Notes: a model not told the origin generated them from the letters alone. A DNA stretch of 7,800 bases from Planctomycetaceae bacterium (GCA_031259095.1 JAIRLW010000237.1:1-7800); one strand, 5' to 3'. Positions 1 to 5,435 are shown, counted from the stretch's first letter. Numbers and translations: made by a program.

Positions 1-500
1 CGGCGAATGTCTTCACGACCCATAAAAACACGGCATTCAAAACCAAACAACGCCGCAACGGTTGCTGTTGCCACGCCATGTTGTCCCGCACCGGTTTCCG
101 CAATCAATCGCGTTTTTCCCATTCGCCGCGCCAAAAGTGCTTGCCCGATGGTGTTATTGACCTTGTGCGCTCCCGTGTGATTCAAGTCTTCACGCTTGAG
201 CCATATTTTCGTTGCAAGATCATTACCGGAATTTTTGTTCCTATTTTTTCGGTTGCCGCTTAAATGTTCGCTTAATCGTTGCGCAAAATAACACGGCGTT
301 TCACGTCCGACGTAATGGCGTAACAATTGATGGTATTCCGTCCAAAAATTTTCGTCCTGAAAAGCTTCTTTTGCGGCGGCTTTCAACTCAATCAACGGCG
401 TCATTAACGTTTCACCAACATAAATTCCGCCGTAATCGCCGAAATAACCGCGTAAATCAGGATAATTTGTAAAATTCGTTATAGTCGATGTCGAAGGCAT
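1..500 (-). CDS. trpB: Tryptophan synthase beta chain, 5' part (runs off the window edge)
   Basis: This cytoplasmic PLP enzyme condenses indole with L-serine to make tryptophan, acting in a complex with TrpA. The visible first 166 residues carry the N-terminal [12 protein letters not shown] segment, the [16 protein letters not shown] block with the PLP Schiff-base lysine at K113, and the A-E-T-G-A-G-Q-H-G block with the catalytic Glu at E135, followed by the G-R-E-D motif. K113 and E135 correspond to K87 and E109 of the Salmonella/E. coli enzyme. The start at 500 is the ATG that gives the usual short N-terminus; no Shine-Dalgarno sequence precedes it. Residues about 82-96 are an Asn/Lys-rich stretch just before the K-I-W-L-K-R-E-D strand, where most homologues have only a few residues. 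It follows trpE, hepT and mntA on the same strand, 168 nt after mntA. The gene is truncated only by the window boundary. Confidence 0.97.
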   Translation of the reverse strand, partial: MPSTSTITNFTNYPDLRGYFGDYGGIYVGETLMTPLIELKAAAKEAFQDENFWTEYHQLLRHYVGRETPCYFAQRLSEHLSGNRKNRNKNSGNDLATKIWLKREDLNHTGAHKVNNTIGQALLARRMGKTRLIAETGAGQHGVATATVAALFGFECRVFMGREDIR

Positions 501-560
501 TGGTTTAAAAAATTAAAAAAAAGGATTTGAAGAATTTATTAGTTAATTAGTCAAAGTTAT

Positions 561-650
561 TTTATTTGTCTCATTAGACACAATTGCCGTTAATGTTATA
601 AATTTTAATGTAGGGACATAAATGGACAATAGGGACAATGGGGACAAATA
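561..650. repeat. Intergenic GGGACA/TGTCCC inverted-repeat element between mntA and trpB
   Basis: The left arm (561-584) begins tttatttgtctcattag. The right arm (623-650) holds three GGACA units and ends gggacaaata, which is roughly the inverse complement of the left arm. The ten-base string gggacataaa at 613-622 recurs inverted at the right edge of the window (7791-7800). The arms also resemble 6711-6780. The element is AT-rich and has no ORF. It lies in the only long gap of the trp operon, so it could act as a weak transcript end or processing hairpin before trpB, but no U-tract terminator is present. Confidence 0.5.
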
Positions 651-668
651 ATTTTTAATCAATTATCT

Positions 669-1022
669 TTACTTTGAAATATTGTATTTTTTATTGTCTG
701 AAGGAATTGGATGATGATTTTTTTGTAAAACGACGTAATCTGTTTCGATATTCCGTTTGAAAGTTTCCGGTAACTCATTCCAAACGTGCATATCAATACG
801 AAAAGGAATATTACTTTCATCAAAAGCATCACGTAAAGCATTCACTTTCAACCGATCATTTTCGTTGGCGAAAATCACAAGATCAAGATCAGAATTTTGC
901 CGCGCCGAATGTTTAATCCGCGATCCAAAAATCCATGCCGTTACGTTAGGCAAATAACGGTCAAGCAGCGAAATAATTTCGTTACGTTGTTCTTCGGTAA
1001 TACTCAATATTTTTTGATTCAT
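669..1022 (-). CDS. mntA: Minimal nucleotidyltransferase (MNT), antitoxin of a HEPN/MNT pair
   Basis: A 117-residue protein of the DNA polymerase beta-like minimal nucleotidyltransferase family. The active-site signature is complete: G33-S34-R35, ten residues, then D45-x-D47 (sequence S-D-L-D-L-V-I-F), with the third acidic residue probably D77 in R-I-D-M-H. In characterised HepT/MntA systems the MNT partner neutralises the HEPN RNase by adding AMP units to a tyrosine next to its active site. Here the partner gene ends 29 nt upstream on the same strand. Length is normal for the family. The ATG at 1022 is the natural start, with I-T-E-E-Q-R helix residues soon after; no Shine-Dalgarno sequence is visible. 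The gene sits inside the trp operon, before trpB. Function as antitoxin is inferred from the motif and the pairing; a housekeeping or orphan role cannot be excluded. Confidence 0.9.
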   Translation of the reverse strand: MNQKILSITEEQRNEIISLLDRYLPNVTAWIFGSRIKHSARQNSDLDLVIFANENDRLKVNALRDAFDESNIPFRIDMHVWNELPETFKRNIETDYVVLQKNHHPIPSDNKKYNISK

Positions 1023-1051
1023 GGTTTGATTAGTGATCCGATTGATTTTGT

Positions 1052-1471
1052 TTATTGTAATAATTCTTCGGTGAGCGTTTGATAAAGTTTAATGGCGTCG
1101 TCAATAAATTGCGGAACAATTTGTAAACATTCCGTTGCTTTTGTGCCGCTGTAATCGTGAGCGGTTCCGGTTCGTGAGTCGGCGTATATTAGCCATTGTT
1201 CCACTGGCGACGGCAACAGATTATTTTCGTTCGCTAAACGAAAAACCGGTTTCGGACTGTTCGGAACTTCTGCCAATCCTAATTCGTCAACAATATAACG
1301 CTTCAATATTTTCCAAAGCGTATCGTAACATGTTTCAAACCGTTGAATCACCGATTCCGCCAACGCTTCCCGATCCAACTCGATCAGTTCCTTGCGTTGA
1401 TCCGACCGCCGGTAATTTTCAAATTGACGTTGCAAATGAATCAATGATTTTTGTAGTTTTTCGTAATTCAT
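1052..1471 (-). CDS. hepT: HEPN-domain protein of the HI0074 (nucleotidyltransferase substrate-binding) family, probable RNase toxin
   Basis: A 139-residue all-helical protein of the HI0074-type family, always found beside a minimal nucleotidyltransferase. The HEPN catalytic signature is present as R100-T-G-T-A-H105-D-Y107, that is R-x4-H-x-Y. In studied HepT toxins the Arg and His form the RNase site, and the Tyr is the residue AMPylated by MntA. The N-terminal half (about residues 1-60) is a long-helix region with F-E-T-C-Y-D-T-L-W-K-I-L-K, typical of the family dimer surface. The start at 1471 is an ATG 24 nt after the trpE stop, so the gene is almost certainly co-transcribed with trpE. 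mntA follows after 29 nt. The order HEPN then MNT is common for this pair. All three key residues are intact, so the module may be functional. That it is a toxin here is an inference from family and pairing. Confidence 0.9.
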   Translation of the reverse strand: MNYEKLQKSLIHLQRQFENYRRSDQRKELIELDREALAESVIQRFETCYDTLWKILKRYIVDELGLAEVPNSPKPVFRLANENNLLPSPVEQWLIYADSRTGTAHDYSGTKATECLQIVPQFIDDAIKLYQTLTEELLQ

Positions 1472-1495
1472 TTTTTATAACGATTTAGATTAATG

Positions 1496-3013
1496 TTAAT
1501 GGGTTAACGTCAACATTTCAACCGCTCTGGCAATTCCCATTGCTTTATTGACGGTTTCTTTGCGTTCCAATTCCGGTACGGAATCATATACGATACCGCC
1601 GCCGGATTGGGCGGTTAATTTTCCGTTGCGGATTTGGGCGGTACGGATAGTGATTGCAAAATCGATATTTCCGCCGAATGAAATATATCCTGCCGCACCG
1701 CCATACACACCGCGCGGAAATTCTTCTTGTTCCGCGATAATCTGCATTGCCCGGACTTTCGGCGCGCCGCTCAATGTTCCAGCCGGAAAGGTTGCTTCGA
1801 ATAAATCAAAACCGTCATAACCATCTTCCAATTGCGCCGTAACATTGGAAACAAGATGCATCACATGCGGATGACGTTCAATAAACATTAAATCTGTAAC
1901 TTGAACCGTTCCGGTTTTGGCGATACGTCCTAAATCGTTACGCCCTAAATCGACGAGCATTAAATGTTCCGCTTTTTCTTTTGGATCGCGTAACATTTCG
2001 TCCGCTAATTCACGATCACGTTGTTCGGTTTCACCGCGTTTCCGTGTTCCGGCAATTGGTCGCAGCGTTGCGGTTCGACCTTCAAGCCGAATCATTGTTT
2101 CCGGCGACGATCCCGCTAACACCGAACCGCTCAAGTGCATGAAAAACAAATACGGAGCCGGATTCGCAAAACGTAACGCCCGATATAACGAAACAGCATC
2201 CGGCGCATTTTCCGAAACAAATTGTTGCGAAAACACACATTGAATCAAATCACCGGCGGCAATATGTTCCTTGATAATTTCAACCCGATGATAATATTCC
2301 TCTTCCGGCAAAATCGGTTTTAGTTTCAATTTACCGGTATGTTTTGGTTGCGGCGTCGGCATTGGTTTTTCGAGTTCGGCGGCAATTCGTTCCGTTTCCG
2401 CAACCGCATTTTCGTACAACTTTCGGAGTTCAGTGTTTGACGGCGGACTGGAATGTCCGTGATTAGAATGTCTTTGATTGGGAAAGGTCAAAACACAAAT
2501 AGTCAATGTTTGACGGGCGTTGTCGAAAATTAACATTGTTCGCGGAATAACGAAACTTGCAAACGGTTCATTTTCCAATTGATTCGGAATATTTTCAAAA
2601 AATTCAACCATTTCGTATGCAAAATAACCGACAAGTCCGCCGAAAAAACGCGGTAAATCCGCATGTTCAACCGCTTTGTAACTCGTCATCAACTGACGCA
2701 AAACTTGTAACGGTTTATTGCGATGCGGCGTTTTGTTTTCGGTAACGATTTTGCCGGATTCGTCATATTCGGTTACGGCAATATCGTTTTTGTGAACTTC
2801 GACAAAAGCATGCGGGGCAATTCCGAGAAACGAATATCGTCCCCATTTTTCGCCGCCTTCAACACTTTCAAGCAGAAAAACGCCTTCCTGACCGTTGTAA
2901 AATCGTTGCAACAATGAAACCGGTGTGTGTAAATCGGCTAATAATTGCCGTGTTACAGGAACAACATCCGCTTTTTGACATTCCGCTAAAAAATGATCAA
3001 GTTGAGTAACCAT
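1496..3013 (-). CDS. trpE: Anthranilate synthase component I
   Basis: Makes anthranilate from chorismate, using ammonia delivered by the TrpG glutamine amidotransferase; first committed step of tryptophan synthesis, cytoplasmic. The 505-residue length is normal for a stand-alone TrpE, with no fused TrpG. The N-terminal regulatory domain has the feedback motif L47-L-E-S50, where the serine contacts bound Trp in the family, followed by G-R-Y-S-F-L-G. The chorismate-binding domain has P-I-A-G-T-R-K-R-G (319-327), E-H-L-M-L-V-D-L-G-R-N-D-L-G-R-I (349-364), V-M-H-L-V-S with the catalytic-type H386, G-T-L-S-G-A-P-K (412-419), Y-G-G-A-A-G-Y (437-443), R457 and the G-G-G loop (471-473). A His/Pro/Ser-rich linker at about 180-195 and a Pro-rich one at 217-228 separate the domains. 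The ATG at 3013 lacks a Shine-Dalgarno sequence. Expression should be set by the promoter and attenuator at 3059-3323. It is the first structural gene of the operon; trpG is not next to it. Confidence 0.98.
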   Translation of the reverse strand: MVTQLDHFLAECQKADVVPVTRQLLADLHTPVSLLQRFYNGQEGVFLLESVEGGEKWGRYSFLGIAPHAFVEVHKNDIAVTEYDESGKIVTENKTPHRNKPLQVLRQLMTSYKAVEHADLPRFFGGLVGYFAYEMVEFFENIPNQLENEPFASFVIPRTMLIFDNARQTLTICVLTFPNQRHSNHGHSSPPSNTELRKLYENAVAETERIAAELEKPMPTPQPKHTGKLKLKPILPEEEYYHRVEIIKEHIAAGDLIQCVFSQQFVSENAPDAVSLYRALRFANPAPYLFFMHLSGSVLAGSSPETMIRLEGRTATLRPIAGTRKRGETEQRDRELADEMLRDPKEKAEHLMLVDLGRNDLGRIAKTGTVQVTDLMFIERHPHVMHLVSNVTAQLEDGYDGFDLFEATFPAGTLSGAPKVRAMQIIAEQEEFPRGVYGGAAGYISFGGNIDFAITIRTAQIRNGKLTAQSGGGIVYDSVPELERKETVNKAMGIARAVEMLTLTH

Positions 3014-3058
3014 TGCAAATAATGAAAAAATAAAAGGTAATAAAAAATGAAAAGGAAT

Positions 3059-3095
3059 AAAAAAAGCCGACCTTTTTTAGTAGGCGGCTTTTTTT
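3059..3095 (-). terminator. Second intrinsic terminator hairpin in the trp leader, just before trpE
   Basis: Read on the minus strand: an A7-GCCG-CC arm, a ten-base loop, then GG-(bulged U)-CGGC and U7. The stem has 13 base pairs including the A/U part, with one bulge at 3070. It lies 46 nt upstream of the trpE start and downstream of the first terminator at 3114-3145. Because it has A and T runs on both sides it would also work on the plus strand, but no plus-strand gene ends here. Its 5' arm can alternatively pair with the 3' arm of the first terminator (see findings). Confidence 0.75.
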
Positions 3096-3113
3096 CAATT
3101 TTGGTGATTGACG

Positions 3114-3145
3114 AAAAAAGCCGTGAACGATATTGCTCACGGCTT
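3114..3145 (-). terminator. trp attenuator terminator (3:4 hairpin)
   Basis: On the minus strand AAGCCGUGA (3145-3137) pairs perfectly with UCACGGCUU (3126-3118) around a ten-base loop. U6 (3119-3114) overlaps and follows the stem: a textbook rho-independent terminator. It starts 16 nt after the leader-peptide stop codon. Its 5' arm is also able to pair with a leader segment inside the peptide-coding region, which makes it conditional. Confidence 0.88.
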
Positions 3146-3213
3146 ATCAGGATTGTATTTTCTATGACAAAACGATTGCCGGAGCAGTTTCGGTGCGCCG
3201 CCAGAAACGCCAG
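3134..3213 (-). promoter_or_regulatory. trp attenuator: competing 1:2 and 2:3 RNA helices
   Basis: Minus-strand RNA. Helix 1:2: CUGG (3213-3210) with CCGG (3182-3179) and GUUUC-u-GG (3208-3201) with CC-GAAAC (3193-3187), 11 pairs; both Trp codons (3212-3210 and 3203-3201) lie in its 5' arm. Helix 2:3 (antiterminator): UGCUCCGGC (3186-3178) with GCCG-u-GAGCA (3143-3134), nine pairs with one bulged U, using the 5' arm of the terminator at 3114-3145. The two helices compete for 3186-3178. Established attenuation logic then applies: a ribosome stalled at the Trp codons for want of charged tRNA-Trp masks segment 1, frees segment 2 and blocks the terminator. A ribosome reaching the stop at 3164-3162 covers close to segment 2 and lets the terminator form. 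Pairings were found by eye, without energy calculation. Confidence 0.82.
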
Positions 3214-3257
3214 TCATAATCAATTTCAGTTTTTGCAAAATAATTAAAATGGTTCAT
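3162..3257 (-). CDS. trpL: trp operon leader peptide (31 aa)
   Basis: A short ORF starting with ATG at 3257 and ending in TAG at 3164-3162. Codons 16 and 19 are both TGG, in the local sequence D-W-R-F-W-R-R. Two Trp codons in 31 is far above background. The ORF starts about 30 nt after the predicted transcription start and ends just before a U-tract terminator, with trpE next in line. Its job is to sense charged tRNA-Trp by ribosome stalling; the peptide itself needs no function. A weak GAAGG lies 12 nt before the ATG, further away than usual for a ribosome binding site. The leader is longer than enterobacterial trpL (14 aa), but the arrangement of Trp codons inside the 5' arm of an RNA hairpin is the same principle. 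Identification rests on position, Trp codons and RNA pairing, not on homology. Confidence 0.82.
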   Translation of the reverse strand: MNHFNYFAKTEIDYDWRFWRRTETAPAIVLS

Positions 3258-3294
3258 AGTACACTTTCGCCTTCAAAAAAATTTAATGTTGGTG

Positions 3295-3323
3295 ATTTTA
3301 TTACGTCGTTTTACTGTTGTCAA
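3295..3323 (-). promoter_or_regulatory. Sigma-70-type promoter of the trp operon
   Basis: On the minus strand a perfect -35 TTGACA (3323-3318), a 17-nt spacer and a -10 TAAAAT (3300-3295, five of six consensus bases). The expected start is near 3288, leaving about 30 nt to the leader peptide ATG. No other good promoter was seen between here and trpE. I saw no clear operator palindrome over it, in keeping with control by attenuation. Confidence 0.85.
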
Positions 3324-3344
3324 GCGGGAGGTTTTGAATTGGGA

Positions 3345-3375
3345 CTTTTTACTTTTACTTTTACTTTTACTTTTG
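3345..3375. repeat. CTTTTA hexamer tandem repeat
   Basis: About five units: CTTTTTA, three perfect CTTTTA (3352-3369) and CTTTTG. Read on the minus strand it gives an alternating Ser-Lys run in an otherwise featureless ORF. It starts about 20 bp upstream of the trp -35 box, so copy-number slippage would change the DNA just upstream of that promoter. Confidence 0.85.
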
Positions 3376-3442
3376 CTCTCCGATTTTCTGCCGTTCACAG
3401 GGTTACAGTCTCGGCTATCGCCGACGCGGTCTTTTGGCAAAA

Positions 3443-3510
3443 GGTCGCCTACCGGATCAAGATCGCCTACCGGATAAAGATTATCTATCTGATAAAGATT
3501 ACCTACTGAT
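3443..3510. repeat. 18-bp tandem repeat, four copies decaying rightward
   Basis: Copies at 3443-3460, 3461-3478, 3479-3496 and 3497-3510 (last one shortened). The first two differ only at positions 2 and 16 of the unit (gatcgcctaccggataaa); later ones diverge more. Eighteen bases is six codons, so all frames stay open across it, which explains the short ORFs on both strands here (for example minus 3539-3273). With the hexamer tract this is the main content of the non-coding stretch between the trp promoter and the gene at 3660. Confidence 0.8.
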
Positions 3511-3570
3511 ATTTGCTCAAACTGGTAATCAGTTTTCAAACCGTTTGTGAATAGACGTCAAATTTTGCTC

Positions 3571-3599
3571 TTGCAAGTAAACAGTGTTTTCGATATTCT
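3571..3599 (+). promoter_or_regulatory. Weak candidate promoter for the PLP-enzyme gene
   Basis: TTGCAA (3571-3576), 17 nt, TATTCT (3594-3599), each matching four of six consensus bases. It would start transcription near 3606, about 54 nt before the ATG at 3660. Spacing is ideal but the boxes are weak. Confidence 0.3.
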
Positions 3600-3659
3600 T
3601 TGCGTCTTCCAGTTTTCCTGACACGCGAATATTAACAACAATATTAACCTGATTGCCCG

Positions 3660-4937
3660 ATGTTTTTACACGATAACGAACCGCAAAAACGGAGTGTTTT
3701 GAGTCCGCGAGATTCGGTTTTGAAGAGTTCTACTTCGAAAAACGCCACACAGATTGCCATTGAAGAATCATTGAGTTTTGATTGTCCGCCGGACGCAATG
3801 ATTTCTATTTCCGGTCGAACCTATTTATATTTTGCCGGCAACAGTTATTTAGGATTGCAGGCTGAACCGGAAATTTTAGCCGCAACCTGTGAAGCGGTAC
3901 TCCGTTATGGCGTTGGCACCGCAACCAGTCGGGCAGCCTTCACCTCGCCGCCGGTCTTCGAAGTCGAACACCGTATCGCTGAAATTTTAGGAACCGAACG
4001 ATCTTTTTATACCGTTTCCGGTTATATCGCCAACCAAATTTTGTTGGAATCGTTGGAAGGAACTTTTGACCGGATTTTTATCGATGAGTCGTCCCATTAT
4101 TCTCTGTTCAACGCCGCCCAACGGATTCGCGGTTCACGTTGCCGACCAATTACGTTTCGGCATCGCAATCCCGATGATTTGAAGGATAAACTGGAAAGGA
4201 ATCTCCAACTACACGAAAAACCAATCGTTATCACAGACGGCGTTTTTTCCTTTCTTGGAACGATTGCACCAATCAGGGATTACGTTGATTTACTCGCCGA
4301 CTACAACGGCTCTTCCCTTTGGATCGATGACGCTCATGGTTTCGGAGTTCTTGGCGAAAACGGTTGTGGAACGCTGGAACATTTCGGGTTCGATTATTCG
4401 ATGGTCAACCGAACCATCCAAGATGACGCGGATCATTTTGGGTTTGGCGATGTTTCAACGATCTCGACACGGTTATTGAGTTGTTTTTCCCTGAGTAAAG
4501 CGGTTGGCGGTTGCGGCGGCGTGATACCGGGCAGCGAATCGTTTATCCAACGATTAAAAGATCGTTCGTCCGTTTTTTTCGGCGCAAGCGCGCCAGCAAG
4601 TCCTGTTGCAGCGGCAACCGCCAAAGCGTTGTCTATCATCACCCAAAACTCCATCCGTCGGAAACTTCGGGAGAATATCGCCTTACTGAAAAACGGTTTG
4701 CGAAATTTGGGACTGGAAATCAATGATGCACCGGTTCCGATTATTATTCTGACACTTGGTTCATCCGGCAATATGCGCCGTATCCAAAAAGAACTTTCCC
4801 AAAAAGGAATTTTAATTTCTTATCTTCCGCGTTACGCCGGACTTGGTTCCACAGGGGCGTTACGTATTGCCGTGTTCACCACTCATACTGCCGAAATGAT
4901 TGCGGAATTGATTGATACACTCAAAAAAATTCTTTAA
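3660..4937 (+). CDS. Alpha-oxoamine synthase family PLP-dependent acyltransferase (BioF/KBL/SPT-like)
   Basis: A 425-residue fold-type I PLP enzyme of the family that condenses an amino acid with an acyl-CoA or acyl-ACP (8-amino-7-oxononanoate synthase, glycine C-acetyltransferase, serine palmitoyltransferase, 5-aminolevulinate synthase). Visible signatures: G-V-G-T-A-T-S-R (84-91), the cofactor-stacking His at H146 in D-E-S-S-H-Y-S, D-D-A-H-G-F-G-V-L-G with pyridine-binding D223 and H226, and S-L-S-K280-A-V-G-G as the Schiff-base lysine. The first 40 or so residues are not conserved; ATG 3660 is the most upstream plausible start, and a shorter start is possible. About 20 extra residues (roughly 245-265, D/H/F-rich) separate the G-T-L-E-H-F-G and S-L-S-K blocks, where typical family members are shorter. 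No biotin, threonine-degradation or lipid genes lie beside it, so the substrate cannot be assigned. It appears monocistronic, being followed by a repeat element within 5 nt of the stop. Confidence 0.88.
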   Translation: MFLHDNEPQKRSVLSPRDSVLKSSTSKNATQIAIEESLSFDCPPDAMISISGRTYLYFAGNSYLGLQAEPEILAATCEAVLRYGVGTATSRAAFTSPPVFEVEHRIAEILGTERSFYTVSGYIANQILLESLEGTFDRIFIDESSHYSLFNAAQRIRGSRCRPITFRHRNPDDLKDKLERNLQLHEKPIVITDGVFSFLGTIAPIRDYVDLLADYNGSSLWIDDAHGFGVLGENGCGTLEHFGFDYSMVNRTIQDDADHFGFGDVSTISTRLLSCFSLSKAVGGCGGVIPGSESFIQRLKDRSSVFFGASAPASPVAAATAKALSIITQNSIRRKLRENIALLKNGLRNLGLEINDAPVPIIILTLGSSGNMRRIQKELSQKGILISYLPRYAGLGSTGALRIAVFTTHTAEMIAELIDTLKKIL

Positions 4938-4941
4938 TTTG

Positions 4942-5230
4942 AAGTAATATCTCAGTGGAAGTTTCGTTTGAGGTTGAAAAAGTATTTGCCCTGAAGGGGC
5001 AACAAGATTATAGCCTACCCCAACGGGGTAGGTTCAAGGACCATCACCAACCGAAGCCCTGAAAGGGCGTCAAGATTATAAACGGTTTGTCATTTATCAA
5101 TATCCCGTTGCCCTTTCAGGGCGTTGGGTTGGCGCGGGGATTTTTGACCTACCCCGTTGGGGTAGGCTATAATACTAACGCCCCTTTCAGGGCTAATATA
5201 AAAAATAAAACTTCCACTGAGATATTACGA
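4942..5230. mobile_element. MITE/REP-like non-autonomous element with perfect terminal inverted repeats
   Basis: A 21-bp terminal repeat at 4944-4964 (gtaatatctcagtgg...) is matched by its exact inverse complement at 5208-5228. Inside are mirrored palindromes: GCCCTGAAGGGGC (4988-5000) against GCCCCTTTCAGGGC (5180-5193); CCTACCCC-aac-GGGGTAGG (5014-5032) against CCTACCCC-gtt-GGGGTAGG (5148-5166), with shared flanking TATAGCC/GGCTATA; and GCCCTGAAAGGGC (5056-5068) against its inverse (5110-5122). The whole element is therefore one large imperfect palindrome of smaller hairpins. It has no coding capacity and occupies most of the gap between the genes at 4937 and 5436. It starts right after the stop of the PLP-enzyme gene and could also stop or stabilise that transcript. 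Mobility is inferred from the structure; target-site duplications were not clear. Confidence 0.75.
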
Positions 5231-5253
5231 AAGTAATATCTCAGTGGAAGTTT
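5208..5253. repeat. 21-bp perfect hairpin with GAAA loop formed by a third terminal-repeat copy
   Basis: The right terminal repeat (5208-5228) is followed after just gaaa (5229-5232) by another copy in the left-end orientation (5233-5253). The two make a perfect 21-bp stem closed by a C-GAAA-G tetraloop. The copy at 5231-5254 matches 4942-4965 over 24 bases. The sequence beyond 5254 shows none of the internal palindromes, so this is a solo end, perhaps the remnant of a second element. Confidence 0.85.
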
Positions 5254-5334
5254 CCCGTAAGACAGCGGAACTGCCGCAATGGGGTTGACCTACTTGTCAT
5301 TTCTCCAAGAATCTGAAATAATCAGAAAAATTCC

Positions 5335-5352
5335 GCTAAAATCGATTTTAGC
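5335..5352. promoter_or_regulatory. Perfect 18-bp palindrome, possible operator
   Basis: GCTAAAATCGATTTTAGC is a perfect palindrome about 20 bp upstream of the candidate promoter of the HEAT-repeat gene. A dimeric regulator site is possible; equally it could be a chance AT-rich palindrome. It has no U-tract, so it is not a terminator. Confidence 0.3.
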
Positions 5353-5372
5353 CGATTTCGGTCGAATTTAGT

Positions 5373-5400
5373 TTGTGAAGAAAAGTTTTTAGAACATAAT
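5373..5400 (+). promoter_or_regulatory. Candidate promoter of the HEAT-repeat gene
   Basis: TTGTGA (5373-5378), 16-nt spacer, CATAAT (5395-5400; five of six -10 bases). It would give a 5' leader of about 28 nt to the ATG at 5436. This is the best match between the repeat element and the gene. Confidence 0.42.
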
Positions 5401-5435
5401 GCGTACCATAAACTGCCAATAAAAACATTAATCAA

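Noticed and set aside
501..668. Independent promoter for trpB
   Set aside because: No -35/-10 pair with acceptable spacing was found on the minus strand; only AT-rich strings and the inverted-repeat element.
1135..1488. 117-codon plus-strand ORF
   Set aside because: It is antisense to hepT, whose motifs are unmistakable. The same applies to plus ORFs opposite trpE and minus ORFs opposite the plus-strand genes.
3059..3145. The two hairpins as plus-strand terminators
   Set aside because: The second hairpin would work in that direction, but no plus-strand gene lies upstream. The first lacks a T-run on the plus strand. Their position in the trp leader explains them better.
3014..3290. T-box riboswitch or TRAP-binding leader for trpE
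   Set aside because: No T-box motif (AGGGUGGNACCGCG type) and no series of spaced GAG/UAG triplets was seen; the Trp-codon leader accounts for the region.
3273..3539. 88-codon minus-strand ORF with Ser-Lys repeats and V-G-D-L-x-P repeats
   Set aside because: It starts with TTG, consists largely of the translated hexamer and 18-bp tandem repeats (which keep every frame open), resembles no family I know, and its end overlaps the trp promoter. The plus-strand ORFs over the same stretch are equally open.
4942..5254. CRISPR array
   Set aside because: The repeats are inverted and nested rather than direct and evenly spaced, and no cas gene is nearby.
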